Positions 1-10,947 are shown, counted from the stretch's first letter. The stretch: DNA of 64,000 nucleotides from Magnolia sinica (GCF_029962835.1 NC_080574.1:41594501-41658500); one strand, 5' to 3'. Notes: generated by a model not told the origin, from the sequence alone. Numbers and translations are program-made.

Positions 1-292
1 TTTTTTAAATAAAAAATTTTAAAAAAATTCTTGTATTGTTTACCTATGGACGTGAACACTGTAATCAGCCATTCAATCTTTTTGTAAATGGATTATTGGT
101 AAAACTTCATGATTTTGGGAAACAACAAGTTGGGTGAGTGGCCATCACTGTGGGTTTGAGTTTACTAGAACTAGATAGCTCTTACTTCACTCAAAACCTA
201 CATCAACAAAGAGGAGTAATGTTTTTTCTTCCATTTTCTGAAGCTGTTATAGTTTTTGAGTTTACTAGAACTAGATAGCTCTGATTTTACAG
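1..292. other. AT-rich non-coding stretch, intron-like
   Basis: I see no coding signal here. A block of about 27 bases (core gagtttactagaactagata) occurs at about 157-183 and again at about 256-282. The segment leads into the splice acceptor of the glutamate synthase exon, so it may be a remnant of that gene's intron carried along with the exon. Confidence 0.4.
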
Positions 293-389
293 GACGATTG
301 TTTACAAAGGTCAACTAAATCCAGGTCAGCTAAATGGCTACTATTATGGAGATCTTGGCCAGGAAAGGTTTACAAGCTACATGGCCCTG
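293..389 (+). pseudogene. glutamate synthase (GOGAT) single-exon fragment
   Basis: The segment begins right after a pyrimidine-rich stretch ending in AG and stops right before GTAAAT, so it has the form of one internal exon of 97 bases. Read from the second base it encodes 32 residues without a stop, including [16 protein letters not shown] and ERFTSYMAL. From memory this matches the N-terminal amidotransferase (class II glutaminase) domain of plant NADH- or ferredoxin-dependent glutamate synthase, which forms glutamate from glutamine and 2-oxoglutarate in plastids. The protein is normally about 1600-2200 residues. The following segment (HSRFSTNTFPSW in the family) is not found in the next kilobases, so this is a lone exon and not a gene. 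Which GOGAT type it came from cannot be decided. Confidence 0.75.
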
Positions 390-1152
390 GTAAATATACT
401 CACCATTCTCCATAATTTTTGATCGAAAACTCCACATTTTAACAGCAAGGAAAAAAAAAATTGGGAATTCATTGGTGAAGGGACATACATAAGGTTGAGC
501 AATGAGTTGGAATTTGACCGATTTTTAAGTTGTCCTACTGTCTTATTAGTTATTACTTTATTAAATTTCCTTGCTGGATGCCTTCAATAAGTTTGTGAAG
601 AACCATGGTGTGTGCATTGAATAAACTTGATGAAGTGCTCCTATGACAGCAATTAAGGATGGTATTCCAATTTAAATGTGGATGAGACATTTTATTAGGT
701 TGATGTAGCTTTAGGTTTCAGTGATACTTGTTTCCATCTTCTATCTGATCTTGGAATACTTGCGTTCTTCTTTCATCCTATTTGAATTGCATGATCTTTG
801 ATGGTTTTTACTGATAATCTTCAATCTATTTGAGCCTACACCAACAAATTGTGCTGCGAACTATGAATTTTTTTTATTTTTTATTTTTATTTTTGACAAT
901 TGATTTTATTCAGAAACAAAAAGGAAACAAAGGCAGCAACAAAACAGGGATACCAAAACAGTGATCATCCAATCTCATGCTCTATTTTCTTTAGATTCTT
1001 TCATTTGATATTTCTTTTTATTTGCTCTTTTAAATTCATCCCAGACCGTTTGTTTGATTTCTTTTTGTGCAATCTATGGGGTATATCACGCTTTTGTATG
1101 ATCTCTCTTGATTTATGTCTATCCTCTTACAATTTTGTGTTTCTATTTTCAG
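390..1152. other. non-coding, nothing recognised
   Basis: AT-rich DNA follows the GOGAT donor site. No exon of that gene, no RNA gene and no terminal repeat could be recognised. It ends in a pyrimidine-rich stretch that precedes an acceptor-like AG at 1151-1152. Confidence 0.4.
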
Positions 1153-1366
1153 GCAAACATAGGTACATATCTCGTATCAATGGCCAAACAGCACATTATG
1201 TTGCTTCCTCAAGAAGGAGACCTCCAACAGTCCCAGTCTCAGTGCCCTGTGGTGCAATTCCCAAAAAAACACAACCAAGGAAAAATTCTCTCAATGAAGC
1301 CAGCAGTAGCAATGACAGAAATCATGGATGTACAACAACAGCAGCAATGGCAGTTTGTTTGTTTTG
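1153..1366 (+). pseudogene. unidentified exon-like open segment
   Basis: A tract ending in CAG precedes an open segment. In one frame it reads GKHRYISRINGQTAHYV, then an Arg/Pro-rich stretch (SSRRRPPTVPVSVP), then a Lys/Ser/Asn-rich tail, ending at a stop near 1367. A second frame is also open and has a Gln run. The basic, low-hydrophobicity composition resembles the C-terminal exon of a nuclear protein more than random AT-rich DNA does, but I do not recognise a family. It could be the tail of a captured gene, like the other exon fragments in the window, or chance. No start codon with a plausible 5' exon was found upstream. Confidence 0.3.
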
Positions 1367-1499
1367 AAAACTTTAAATATACCATTAATTGTTTTGTTGG
1401 TATTGTGTTGATTGTTGTCTTGATGGATGTTAAATGCGTGAAACATGCACAGGTTCCATCATTGGTTGATTATAATATTGTTAGCTTTTGTTGATAGAA

Positions 1500-1998
1500 A
1501 CTAGATTTAGCCTCGGTTATTAATAAATGATGTTAAAAATTGAATTTAGCCTCAGTTGACGACAACAAAGGCTAAATTCATCTCTAGTCTCGGTTTTGCC
1601 TCAGTTACCTAAACTGAGACTATAACTCCCATGGCTAAAGGTTGTAGCCTCGGTTATTGAGAACCGAGGTTAAAAATAGTTTTAGCTTCGGTTAGAGGCA
1701 ATTGAGGCTAAATTTGGATTTAGTCTCAGTTGGAAACAATGGAGGCTAAAATTTTAATTTAGCCTCATTTCGAGAAAACTGAAGCTAAAATATTCTTTTA
1801 GCTTCACTTGAAGAACCAAGGCTATAAATGTCATTTTAGCCTCGGTTGCTAAAACTGAGGCTAAAGCATTTAGCCACGGGGGTTTCAACCTCGGTTTAAA
1901 TAACTGAGGCAAAACTGAGGCTAAAGGTTTTAGCTTCAGTTTTTAACCTTTTTAGCCACAGTTTTGAACTGAGGCTAAAGCCCCCTTTTCTTGTAGTG
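1500..1998 (-). mobile_element. CACTA-type DNA transposon, right end with subterminal repeats
   Basis: The segment ends in ttttcttgtagtg (1986-1998), the reverse complement of CACTACAAGAAAA, a terminal inverted repeat typical of plant CACTA (CMC/EnSpm) elements. Just inside it are many short direct and inverted copies of a gcctcggtt / aactgaggc motif from about 1500 to 1980, the subterminal repeat array expected for transposase binding. I found no transposase fragment and no matching left end, so this is a non-autonomous or truncated copy. Confidence 0.7.
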
Positions 1999-2198
1999 TG
2001 CTGAAGATATCACTATTCTTGTGGAGGCTTTGGTCGAACGCTGTGCTGGTGGACAGCACTATCAGATCCCATGGCATCTATCTCCCTTCTAGGTGCATCC
2101 GCTGCAATAAAGGTAGAACGCACCGTCCATCTGAAGAGGCTCTTTCTCACCTTTTCCTGTCCAGCAAGCTGGCGGCATCAGTCTAGAGTTTTTTTGGA
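1999..2198. other. 200-bp spacer between two CACTA ends
   Basis: The spacer lies between a CACTA right end and a CACTA left end. Short open frames exist but show no recognisable protein. Confidence 0.35.
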
Positions 2199-2345
2199 CA
2201 CTACAAAAAATATAGTTATTAGGGGCGTTTTTAGCACAGGCGGCCACAACAAACCACCACTGTAGATGAAATGGGGGGCATTTTTACGTAGCCACCGGTG
2301 TATAAAATGGGCCACCACCGCTAATTTGAAATTAAAATTTTTTAA
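2199..2345 (+). mobile_element. CACTA-type left end
   Basis: cactacaaaaaatatag at 2199 has the CACTA start and an A-rich continuation. It is followed by short inverted GC-rich motifs (ggcggcc, gggccacc, ccaccggtg) within 150 bp, as in the subterminal region of a CACTA element. The distal end was not found. Confidence 0.5.
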
Positions 2346-3060
2346 AAAAAAAACCAAAAGCCCTAAAACTAGCGCCCCATCCCCAAATGCGCGCTTATTC
2401 AAGAAAAAAAACCCTGATTTTCATTTCCCTCTCTCTGTTTCCTCTTTTGACGTGCGCGCACCCTCCCTTTCTCAAGTCTCTCTTTTCATGCGCTTCTCCC
2501 ATCTTGGATTCAGATATTCAATCTCCCATCTTACCTCCAAATCTCATTCTCTTTTATTTCTCTTCCTTTCTTCTCATTATCGGGTTCTTAGATTAGATCT
2601 AGAGCTACAAATCAAGTAGGGCCGACAACCTGCGGATGTGGTCATCAACGGTGAGCAATCAAGGACTCTAATCAACGGTCAGTGGTTAACGGCCAAGAAA
2701 ATTGATGTCCTGCATCTTTTTTATTTTTTTGGTTTGGATGTCCAGCATCTGATCCGAAGATCATTCTAATGGATCGAGGGTACTCTCTCTTTCTCAACGG
2801 TGAGCATCAAGGACCATAACTCGTTCTCTTCACTCGAAGGTACTCTCTCTTTCTCTCTATTTTCCTCTTTTGATGGCCAGATATTGGGCAACAGCCATGG
2901 CAGCGGAAGCCATGTCCACCGTTGTCCACGGCCCCCCTACATGTTTGAAGAAATGCTTCAACCAATATTCTCGATTTTGTCACGTACACTTTTAGAATAT
3001 GGCCCCCTACATGTTTGAAGAAATGCTTCAACCAGACCTAGATTATAAACATCTCTTCAT
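2346..3060. repeat. CT-rich segment with a 70-bp tandem duplication
   Basis: The first half is pyrimidine-rich (2400-2590) and could be a former 5' untranslated region. A 33-base block beginning gccccctacatg occurs at 2932 and again at 3002, so a 70-bp unit is tandemly duplicated. No coding region is supported. Confidence 0.5.
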
Positions 3061-3160
3061 CATGGACCCCATCATCATCAATATAGGTAAGGATGCCATT
3101 TCCAAAGAATAACCTCTTGGGTCTCAAAAATCAATCCACTGACCTGCTGGACTTAACCCT

Positions 3161-3200
3161 GTTTCACCTCTAATGGTGCTTCCCCCATTAGAGGTGAAAC
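3161..3200. repeat. perfect 16-bp stem inverted repeat
   Basis: Bases 3161-3176 and 3185-3200 are exact reverse complements separated by an 8-base loop (tgcttccc). It lies immediately 5' of a duplicated scrap of the superoxide dismutase exon. It may be a recombination footprint; no function can be assigned. Confidence 0.7.
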
Positions 3201-3202
3201 AG

Positions 3203-3243
3203 TGGTATTGTGTACTTCACTTAGGAAGGACATATAACAATGG
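3203..3243 (+). pseudogene. scrambled duplicate of the Cu/Zn SOD exon
   Basis: Bases 3203-3234 repeat the SOD sequence at 4679-4710, including the same in-frame TAG. The bases that follow (taacaatggtgaa) repeat the region around the SOD ATG at 4630-4641, so the pieces are in reversed order relative to the larger SOD fragment. The shared nonsense codon suggests the two copies derive from one already-mutated copy. Confidence 0.6.
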
Positions 3244-4444
3244 TGAAACTTAAGTCACAAGTTTAACTAGTCATGATATATGAAATTATTGAAAACCCAA
3301 GGTATCAGTTAGGAGTCCTTTTAACTATGAAAATCAGTTTATTCTTGGTTTATTGTAAGAAAAAAGAGAGAGATTGTTTTAACCGTCCTTTCAAGAGTTG
3401 AGATTAGATATCCTTAATAAATTTAAAAAAAAAAAAAAAAGAGTTGAGATTAGATTAGATGGTTTGGAAAAATTGTGTTAGAACCATAAAAGATGGAGAC
3501 GTGTTTTGGGTCTATGTCAACTGTAACTTACGAATGTTGTTGATGAGAAAGGGAACTTTATTTTTCTCTTGAGAGTGATTTTCAAGATGTTTGGCTAGTC
3601 TTGTTTGATGCCTTTCTCATCTGTTTAAATGAAACGTATTTTGGGAATTTCATACCCATTGTATTGTACATTGGTTTGAACATAAGTACTCCACAGACTT
3701 GAGGTATCATGCTAGAAATTGTAATTTGAATGCCCTGAGACATCTCATTAGTTAGAAAGTATACTCCCACAAATTGCAGCTATTAGAACTAATTAGTGGT
3801 GTTACAAACCCTAGACTAGGTGTATGGGGACTAGATTTGAGAACATGAATAAATTTGGTAATTTCAAAGCACCAAAGTGCATTTGTATTAAGATGAGAAC
3901 TCGGGAATCAAATTAATTACCAGGATTTTTTTTCTTTAATTGACATAGCTGAAGTTAACAAGGAATGAAAGTGTTGCATTTCCAATCTGTAAACATACTT
4001 CTGTTGAATGACTGATGACTTGTATGCCATTGATGGTCTGTAGGAAACACTAGATCCTAGTCCATTGACTTTGACATACAATTTTTGTAAAGTGCCATTG
4101 GTTTGAATGTTTTTAATATATGTTTTTATCATATTTGTTGTCAATGAAAGAGTTAGCACTCACACAAGCTACTAGCCTTACCCCTAGATAACTAAAACCA
4201 TAGCATGGGGTCTTTTTGTTCCATCATCAAGACAAAAGCTGTTGGAATTACTCCTAGTTGATAAAACAAAAATACTCTAGCTACCAGAAAGGCTACATGC
4301 CAACTTATCTTTGCTTTCTGGTTTTGTAACTGATCTAAATGCTTGTTGATACTTTTTGGATTGCAGTACGTCTATGGTTTCTAGACAATATATATTGATT
4401 AGGTGACTGGGTGTTGTTGTTCTGATTATATATTTCTTATCCAG
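3244..4444. other. non-coding, nothing recognised
   Basis: AT-rich DNA with a short A-run near 3424. Neither strand shows a recognisable protein, RNA gene or transposon terminus. Its end (ttcttatccag) is a good splice acceptor for the coatomer exon. Confidence 0.4.
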
Positions 4445-4618
4445 AGCTTAAAACACAACCCAAATGGGAGGTTTGTTGTGGTTTGTAGGGATGGAGAATA
4501 CATTATATATACAGCTTTGGCCTGGAGAAATAGATCCTTTGGTTCAGCATTGGAATTTGTTTGGTCATCAGATGGAGAATATGCAGTTAGGGAAAGTATA
4601 TCAAGGATTAAGATTTTT
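4445..4618 (+). pseudogene. coatomer subunit beta-prime exon fragment
   Basis: After an acceptor-like CAG, 58 codons read open: [14 protein letters not shown], then [19 protein letters not shown], then [15 protein letters not shown] and SRIKIF. This is a very strong match, from memory, to the WD-repeat half of plant coatomer beta-prime (COPB2), a COPI coat subunit acting in Golgi-to-ER vesicle transport. One residue of the usual VVVCGDGEY is Arg (VVVCRDGEY). The homology stops abruptly after KIF at 4618, where the family continues SKNF, and 16 bases later the start codon of a superoxide dismutase fragment appears in a different frame. The full protein is about 900 residues and no other exon is present. 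The abrupt break without a donor site suggests a DNA junction, not a splice site. Confidence 0.9.
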
Positions 4619-4634
4619 GAGAACACATATAACA

Positions 4635-4809
4635 ATGGTGAAGGCTGTTGTTGTTCTTAATAGCAAGGAGGGAGTTAGTGGCACTGTGTACTTCACTTAG
4701 GAAGGACATGGCCCAACTACAGTGACCGGAAGCCTCTATGGTCTTAAACCTGGGCTCCATGGCTTCCATGTCCATGCTCTTGGTGACACAACAAATGGTT
4801 GTTTGTCCA
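4635..4809 (+). pseudogene. cytosolic Cu/Zn superoxide dismutase, first coding exon, broken
   Basis: ATG at 4635 opens [20 protein letters not shown], the N-terminus of plant cytosolic Cu/Zn superoxide dismutase, which converts superoxide to hydrogen peroxide and oxygen. Codon 22 is TAG (4698-4700) where the family has Gln, a single-base nonsense change. After it the frame continues with [16 protein letters not shown] and [13 protein letters not shown], which keeps the first copper-ligand histidines (HVH). Homology ends after NGC; the usual MSTG and the donor site are degraded, and the later exons (metal-binding loop, HELSLTTGN region) were not found. It is a fragment of about 58 of the usual 152 codons, fused directly behind a coatomer exon. 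A shorter duplicate lies at 3203-3243. Confidence 0.92.
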
Positions 4810-5146
4810 TACTCTTTTACATTTAGTCTCTATATTATTATTTTTTTCCTTTTTGTTGATTGTCCTATTGATGATCGATTGCAAGTAATATATAGCCAAT
4901 GGTCCTATGTGCAATGGGAAGAGGTCTGATGTTATTTTTTAATGGAGAAGAGCAGTAATATTGGTCTTCATTTTTTTAATTGGTAAAAGTTACATGCATT
5001 TTGAGGTTTTAGGAGTTTAAACTGACACCCTATTGTTTTCTTTTGTATTGATATTTGGGGATGGATTTGCCATTGCAGCTGGAGGTAACCAAAATTTACA
5101 TCTTCTTCTTTTTTGGTTATACACAGGTTTGGGTATATGCTTTAGG

Positions 5147-5182
<36 letters not shown>

Positions 5183-8168
5183 CTTTAAGTGGAACTTTTG
5201 ATAGGGTGATATTAAAGGACCTGCCTAGGCTGGCGATGGATTTGGCAAAAAGGATGTGGTTGCAGTGCAGCCTGGCCTTAGCAACCAGGTGGAATTTAAT
5301 AGACCCTTATAATTTATTATTATTATTTATTTATTATGGTGTTCACATCACATGGTTATAGTAGATTTGAGTGTGATTTGCGTGAGCTTATCATAATGTC
5401 TTCTGATTGTTTTGGTGGTAAATGAATTTGCTAGATTGCTCATCAGGGTTCTCAAGGAATGAGCTATATGCATTCTCAAGTAAAGATTTCTTTTCAATAT
5501 CACTTGCTTACTGAAAATATAAATCTTGAAATTTGATTTTGTATATACTATTCAGTGGCATTTTTATATGGATGCAAAACTTTTTTCTTTAAAGGGCATA
5601 AAGACTTCATTTTGTAGGAAGCCAAATCCTTGGAGAAAGATTCTATTTGTCACATTTGGGCATGGGAAATGTGATGTTGTTGAATCCATAAAATTTGTTT
5701 GGATACTGGGAAAGAATTGGAAGGACTTCTATGGTGGAGGTACCTATTTATATAAAAAAAAATTCAAAGAAGTGACAGTTGGGAAGGAATCCATTTGCTT
5801 GGAATTTCCAATTGAACTTGTGGCTAGGGAAAAAAAATGCAAAATGCTGGAATTTCTAACTGGAAATCGTTTCTAGGCTTTCCCAATCCCAATCACAGGA
5901 ATTTACCCCTACTTAGATTCTATTTCGAGGTGGGTACTTTTCCAAGGAGCCAAATGACCCCTTACGATCTTTAATTTTCTTGTTTTGTTTTGTTTTTTTT
6001 TTTTTTTTTAAATCCATTTTTTTATGAAGAAGGGAAGTAGGTGGCAATTTATGATATTGATTTCTAATGGGCTTATGTAAATTTTTTATTTAGTTTTGGT
6101 CTCTTCTTGTACCCGTGAAGTTTCTGACCATAAAGGATTGATTTCTGTTGGACTCGTTGATTGAAAGGAAAGCAGAGGTCCTGTTTTGTTGTTCATGCAA
6201 AGACGCGCAAAATTTTCTATATTAGTTTTGCTCTTCAGCCTCTTCTTGAACTCGTAAAGCTACTGGTAAGATTCAACATCATAAATTGCTACCTATTGCT
6301 CTACCTACTGGGAATGGTTGGCAAATGACAGATGGTTTAAAATAAATGAGCAATCGCCAAACTTTAAAGTCAACCTCAGATGGGATCCTCAAATGAACTG
6401 TCAATAGAAATTAAAAATGATAGAGTTATTTATCCATCGAAGTAAACCTAGGCCCTATTTGGATACGAGGAATCTGTGGAAAAGAATTCTTTTAGCAGAA
6501 AAGTACTGTTGTTTTTTGTTTACACTATTTGGATTGTAAAAGAGTTTGTGTAGGTGTGATTGTGGATGTTCTCTGTCAAGTAGCATAATTTTGATATTTA
6601 CAACCAATGTGGATGTTTCCAACATAATGAAAATGGCCATTGGGTAATATTCTGTAGATCCAATGCAGTTTGGCTGTATTCCCATTATCTTTGTATTTGA
6701 CAGTATTTCCTTAGTTTCATTTGTTGAAACTCTTCTTTAACAGGAGTGGCTTATCTGAATCAGAAATACATTTTCTTGAGGAACTATTTGGCTTACTTTT
6801 TGGCTGCGAGTTCCTTTATACTTTTTTTTTGGTAGCATCTTTTTAAGTTTAGAGTCATGAATTCATCATTAGAATATGAGATAACTGTTTCAGGTTTCCA
6901 AAATTCTAATGAAAACTTTCTATATGTTGATTAATTTGTACCATATCTTCAGATTAACCTAGAAAAAAAATTGTATAATTCTTTTACAGCAAAAATTAAA
7001 TTTCTCAAATTCCTAACCTTGTCATCTTTTTGGCTGCCACATGACTGATAAATTGAGTGGAAGTTTTCTCGAGTATAATTCTTTTACAGGAAAAATTAAA
7101 TTTCTCAAATTCCTAAGCTAGTCATCTTTATTGACTGCCACATGACTGAAAAATATGAGCAGAAGTTTTCTTGAGGTGCTTTTCTTGACCCCATCTTTTC
7201 TTTCATTCTCCTACCTTTGGAGGGTGGCCTCCACACTCCATAGTATTTGGAAAGGACCAATCCATATTAGACTATCTGTGTTTAATGAGAATAGTGAGGT
7301 AGTGGATAGTAACTCATTAGGTGGGAATTTTCATTCCGTACCTAATCTAATTACCTCCGTCGAGATACCTCTTAAAGATTTTAGATTCTGGTACCTTCCA
7401 TTAGATTGTTGTAATGAATGCTAGTTGAAATGGCCTTCTTTTTCTTAATGACGAAAATGCTTCTCTCTACAAGGACAAACTTGAGTAATTCGATACACTG
7501 CATATCCATTAATTGAGTAGTTAATGTGCGCCTATTTATCACACTATCCCACAACTATTCCAGGGCCGTGGAATAAAAAAATGTTGACCTGCTTCAATAA
7601 CATAACCCATTTTCAATCTCTATCATGGCTATCAACTAGTTCCAACTTGTAAGAGGTTGTACAGAAAACCTGTACTTGACTTCATTTAGCATTTTTTTTT
7701 AGTTACAGCATAATGTGGTTGCTTGTGAACCTACATCAACTCCCTCATACAGCTTAGCTACCATGACATTTTTGCAACCAATTAATGTTTTTTTTTATCT
7801 TTTATTTTGCATGCTCCAAGGAAATCTATGCAAAAATGTAGAGGCATTGAGAACTCTGCTACTTACTCTGTGATTAAATTAATTATCTAGTGATTCTATT
7901 CTTCAATCTCTTAGGGAAATGGCTAGAAAGCCAGCTGAACAATTATTTGTAAATAGTCCTATGGTGTTTTTGCATCTTTTTTCAGCATGCATAAATTGGT
8001 TCAAATCAGTTGGTACAAACAATAAGGTTATAATCCTCATGTAGATCCTCAATTTACTTGCATTTCTAGATGCGTCTTTAGGATGACTACTTTCACGCTA
8101 TACTTATTTGTATGCATGTTGCATTAAATATTCATGAAAGTGTGCATGGATGTAAATGCATGATGTAT
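4810..8168. other. non-coding region with MITE-like repeats
   Basis: No gene is supported. Phrases such as ggccctatttggatac (about 6452) and tttggatactgg (about 5698) are typical edges of plant hAT- or PIF-type miniature elements, but I could not pair the termini. An approximately 40-bp block (aattcttttacag..aaattaaatttctcaaattcctaa) occurs at about 6977 and 7077, a local duplication. Open frames at 5526-5876 and 7155-7424 have no recognisable protein content. Confidence 0.4.
5149..5180. repeat. (TA)n microsatellite
   Basis: Uninterrupted TA dinucleotide run of about 32 bases. Confidence 0.9.
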
Positions 8169-9586
8169 CACTATGTGAAAATGGAAAAAAATGACGGATT
8201 TAGAGACGGTTCTGGACCGTCTCTAAAATTGTTTGGTTTAAAGACGCTTTAGAGACGGTCGTAAACCGTCTCTAAAATTTTAGACGGCCCTTGACCGTCC
8301 TTAATATTGTCTTAAAATGTTGAATGTCCAAAAATCATTTAAGACGGTCAGAATCCGTCGTTAACTGCTGAGAAAAGACGGTTATCGAATAAAGGACGGT
8401 CTTTGACCGTCTTATATGTAGTAATCTAAGACGGTCAAAGACTGTCCGCATTAAAGATGGTCATTGGCCATTGTTTACTAGTAATCTAAGACCGTCAAGG
8501 ACCGTCTGCATTAGAGACGGTTACTGGCCATCTTTTACTGGTAATCTGAGATGGTCCTTAGCCGTCTTAAAGCAGTCGGATGAGACGGTCAAAGACCGTC
8601 TCCATTAGAGACAGTCCTTAGCTGTCTTAAAGCTGTCGTATGAAACGGTCCTTAGCCGCCTTAAAGCGGTTATATGAGACGGTCAAAGACCGTCTGCATT
8701 AGAGACAATCCTTAGCCATCTTAAAGCGCTGATATGAGAAAAGAATTTTGAATAAATTAACAATAATTAACAATATTTAAGATTAAAGAAAAAAATTAAC
8801 AATGTTTAAGAAAAAAATAATTAACAATGTTTAACAATAAAAATTAACAATGTTTAAGAAAAAAAATTTAACAATGTTTAAGAAAAAAAAATTAACAATG
8901 TTTAACAATAAAAATTAACAATGTTTAAGAATAAAAAAAATAATTAACAATAATTAACAATAATTAATGATAATTCACAATAAAAATTAAAAATAATTAA
9001 CAATAATTAACAATAAAAATTTGAATAGATTAACAATAATTAACTATGTTTAACTAAAAAAATAGTTAACAATATTTAAGGAAAAAAATTTAACAATGTT
9101 TAAGAAAAAAGTAATTAACAATGTTTAACAATAAAAAATAACAATGTTTAAGAATAAAAAAAATAATTAACAATAAAAATTAATAATAATTAACAATAAA
9201 AATTTGAATAGATTAACAATAATTAACAATGTTTAGTTTAACTTTAAAAAAATAATTAACAATGTTTAAGAAAAAAATTAACAATGTTTAAGAAAAAAAA
9301 TAATTAACAATGTTTAACAATAAAAATTAAAAATGTTTTAGAAAAAAATTAAAATAATGTTTAAGAAAAAAAATAGTTGAGAAGCTTAGAAAAATAATTA
9401 ACAATGTTTAAGAAAAATTTAGATTTTGAAAAAAAAACTGTGATTTTATAAAAATCTAGATTTTGAAAAAAAATAAAATTAAGAACTTTGAATAATGTTG
9501 ATAATTTTGAAAAAAAAAAATCGATAAAAAAATGATATTTTGAAAAAGAAAATTTTTAAAATTAAACAAAATGGTGAAAAAAGATA
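8169..9586 (+). mobile_element. CACTA-type left end with GACGGTC subterminal repeats
   Basis: cactatgtgaaaatgg at 8169 starts a segment closely similar to that at 53252. The next 570 bp hold many gacggtc / gaccgtc motifs in both orientations, the classic subterminal array of CACTA elements. An AT-rich minisatellite follows (8750-9400), then a block rich in gattttgaaaaaa that is also present at 53890-54010. The right end is not seen; the element is cut off near 9586, where a different repeat (gtggacc family) begins. Confidence 0.7.
8748..9420. repeat. AT-rich minisatellite (aattaacaatgtttaag units)
   Basis: Tandem, imperfect units of roughly 20-27 bp built on aattaacaatgtttaagaaa. They lie inside the CACTA left arm. 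Confidence 0.75.
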
Positions 9587-10396
9587 AATCCAAAGCTCCA
9601 GTGGACCCCAGCACAGAAAACAGTGGGGACAATGACTCCCACCATTAAAAACTTCCAAAGGCCACAAAAGTTTTCGATTAAGCTGATATTTGTGTTCTAC
9701 CTTATTTCATGTCTTTTTTAACTTTTGAACAGGTTGGATTTCAAATAAAAATTTTGGTGGGCCTTAGGATAGTTTAAATGGTGGGAATCACTCTCTCCAC
9801 TGTTGTCTGTGGTGAGGTCCACTACATGTTTTTATCTACCTCATTCTTTGGGTCATGCCCTAAAATAATATCTCAAAATGGACAGTCAGTGTGGATACAA
9901 CACATAGATCCTAGTGGGGCCCAATATATGATTATGAATGTTTTAAGGAAACCCTTCTCCACTACATTTAAGTGAGTTACTCATTACCCTTACCATAGTA
10001 AACTCTATGGGGTCCACTGTTATTTATTTATTTTATCCACTCCATTCATCCATGTTAACAGATAATTTGAGGTCTAAAGAATAAAAAGGAAGCATATCCA
10101 AAGCTCAAGTGGACCACACCACAGGAAATACTGTGATTGAACCTCTACCATTTAAAATTTCATGGAGGCCATAGAAGTTTTGGATCAAGCTGATGTTTGT
10201 GTTTTCTATTCATTCATATATTTTTGATATTATGAACAACCTTTAACTGTTTTTGGACAATCTAATCAGTTCAAATTGAAGAGTAAATAGCTTCAGATGT
10301 TTAATTCAAAATTCGCTCAAATTGTTGATCAATCTTGTTTGCCCAATATCTTTCTCATATATATAGTATGATCGAGGTGAGTAACCATTTTTGGAT

Positions 10397-10850
10397 GTTG
10401 GTCGGTGCTCTATGGGTCCCACCATGATGTATGTGTTTCATCCATGCCATCCATCCATTTTTACAAATCATATTAGGGCCTAATACCAAAAATGAGAGGG
10501 ATATAAATCTCAGGTGGACCACACCACATGAAAACAATAGTGATTGGATATCCACCATTAAAACCCTCCTAAGGCCCACTGTACTTTTTATTTGACATCC
10601 TATTTGTTGATTAGGTCATACAGGCCCAGATGAAGGGAAAAAAAATATCAAATTGATCCATAACTTTATATGGCCCCCAAAAGGTTTTTAATGGTCGATG
10701 CTCATTCAACATTGTTTCCTATAATGTGGTCAAGTTGAGATTGGGATATACTTCATTTTTTGTCTCATACCATAAAATGAAATGAAAAATAGATGGATAG
10801 CAAGGATGAAACACATACATCATGGTGGGGCCCACAGAGCACCGACCACG
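10397..10850. mobile_element. 454-bp foldback (MITE-like) element
   Basis: The left edge gttggtcggtgctctatggg and the reverse complement of the right edge (near 10850) match over the terminal 50-60 bases with few differences. Pairing continues imperfectly through the whole unit to a centre near 10620, so almost the entire element is one long inverted repeat. No coding capacity is seen. A second copy with the same termini lies at 57642-58100. Target duplications are not evident. Confidence 0.65.
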
Positions 10851-10947
10851 TGACCCATGACCGCTCGTGAGAGAGACTTGAAGTCTCTCTCGCTCTCTGT
10901 CCTCTCTCACTCTCACTCTCATGCCCTCTCTCACTTTCTTGCTCTCT

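Noticed and set aside
5225..5300. Possible second SOD exon
   Set aside because: The sequence between 5060 and 5300 has splice-like AGs but does not encode the expected PHFNP..GAPED region.
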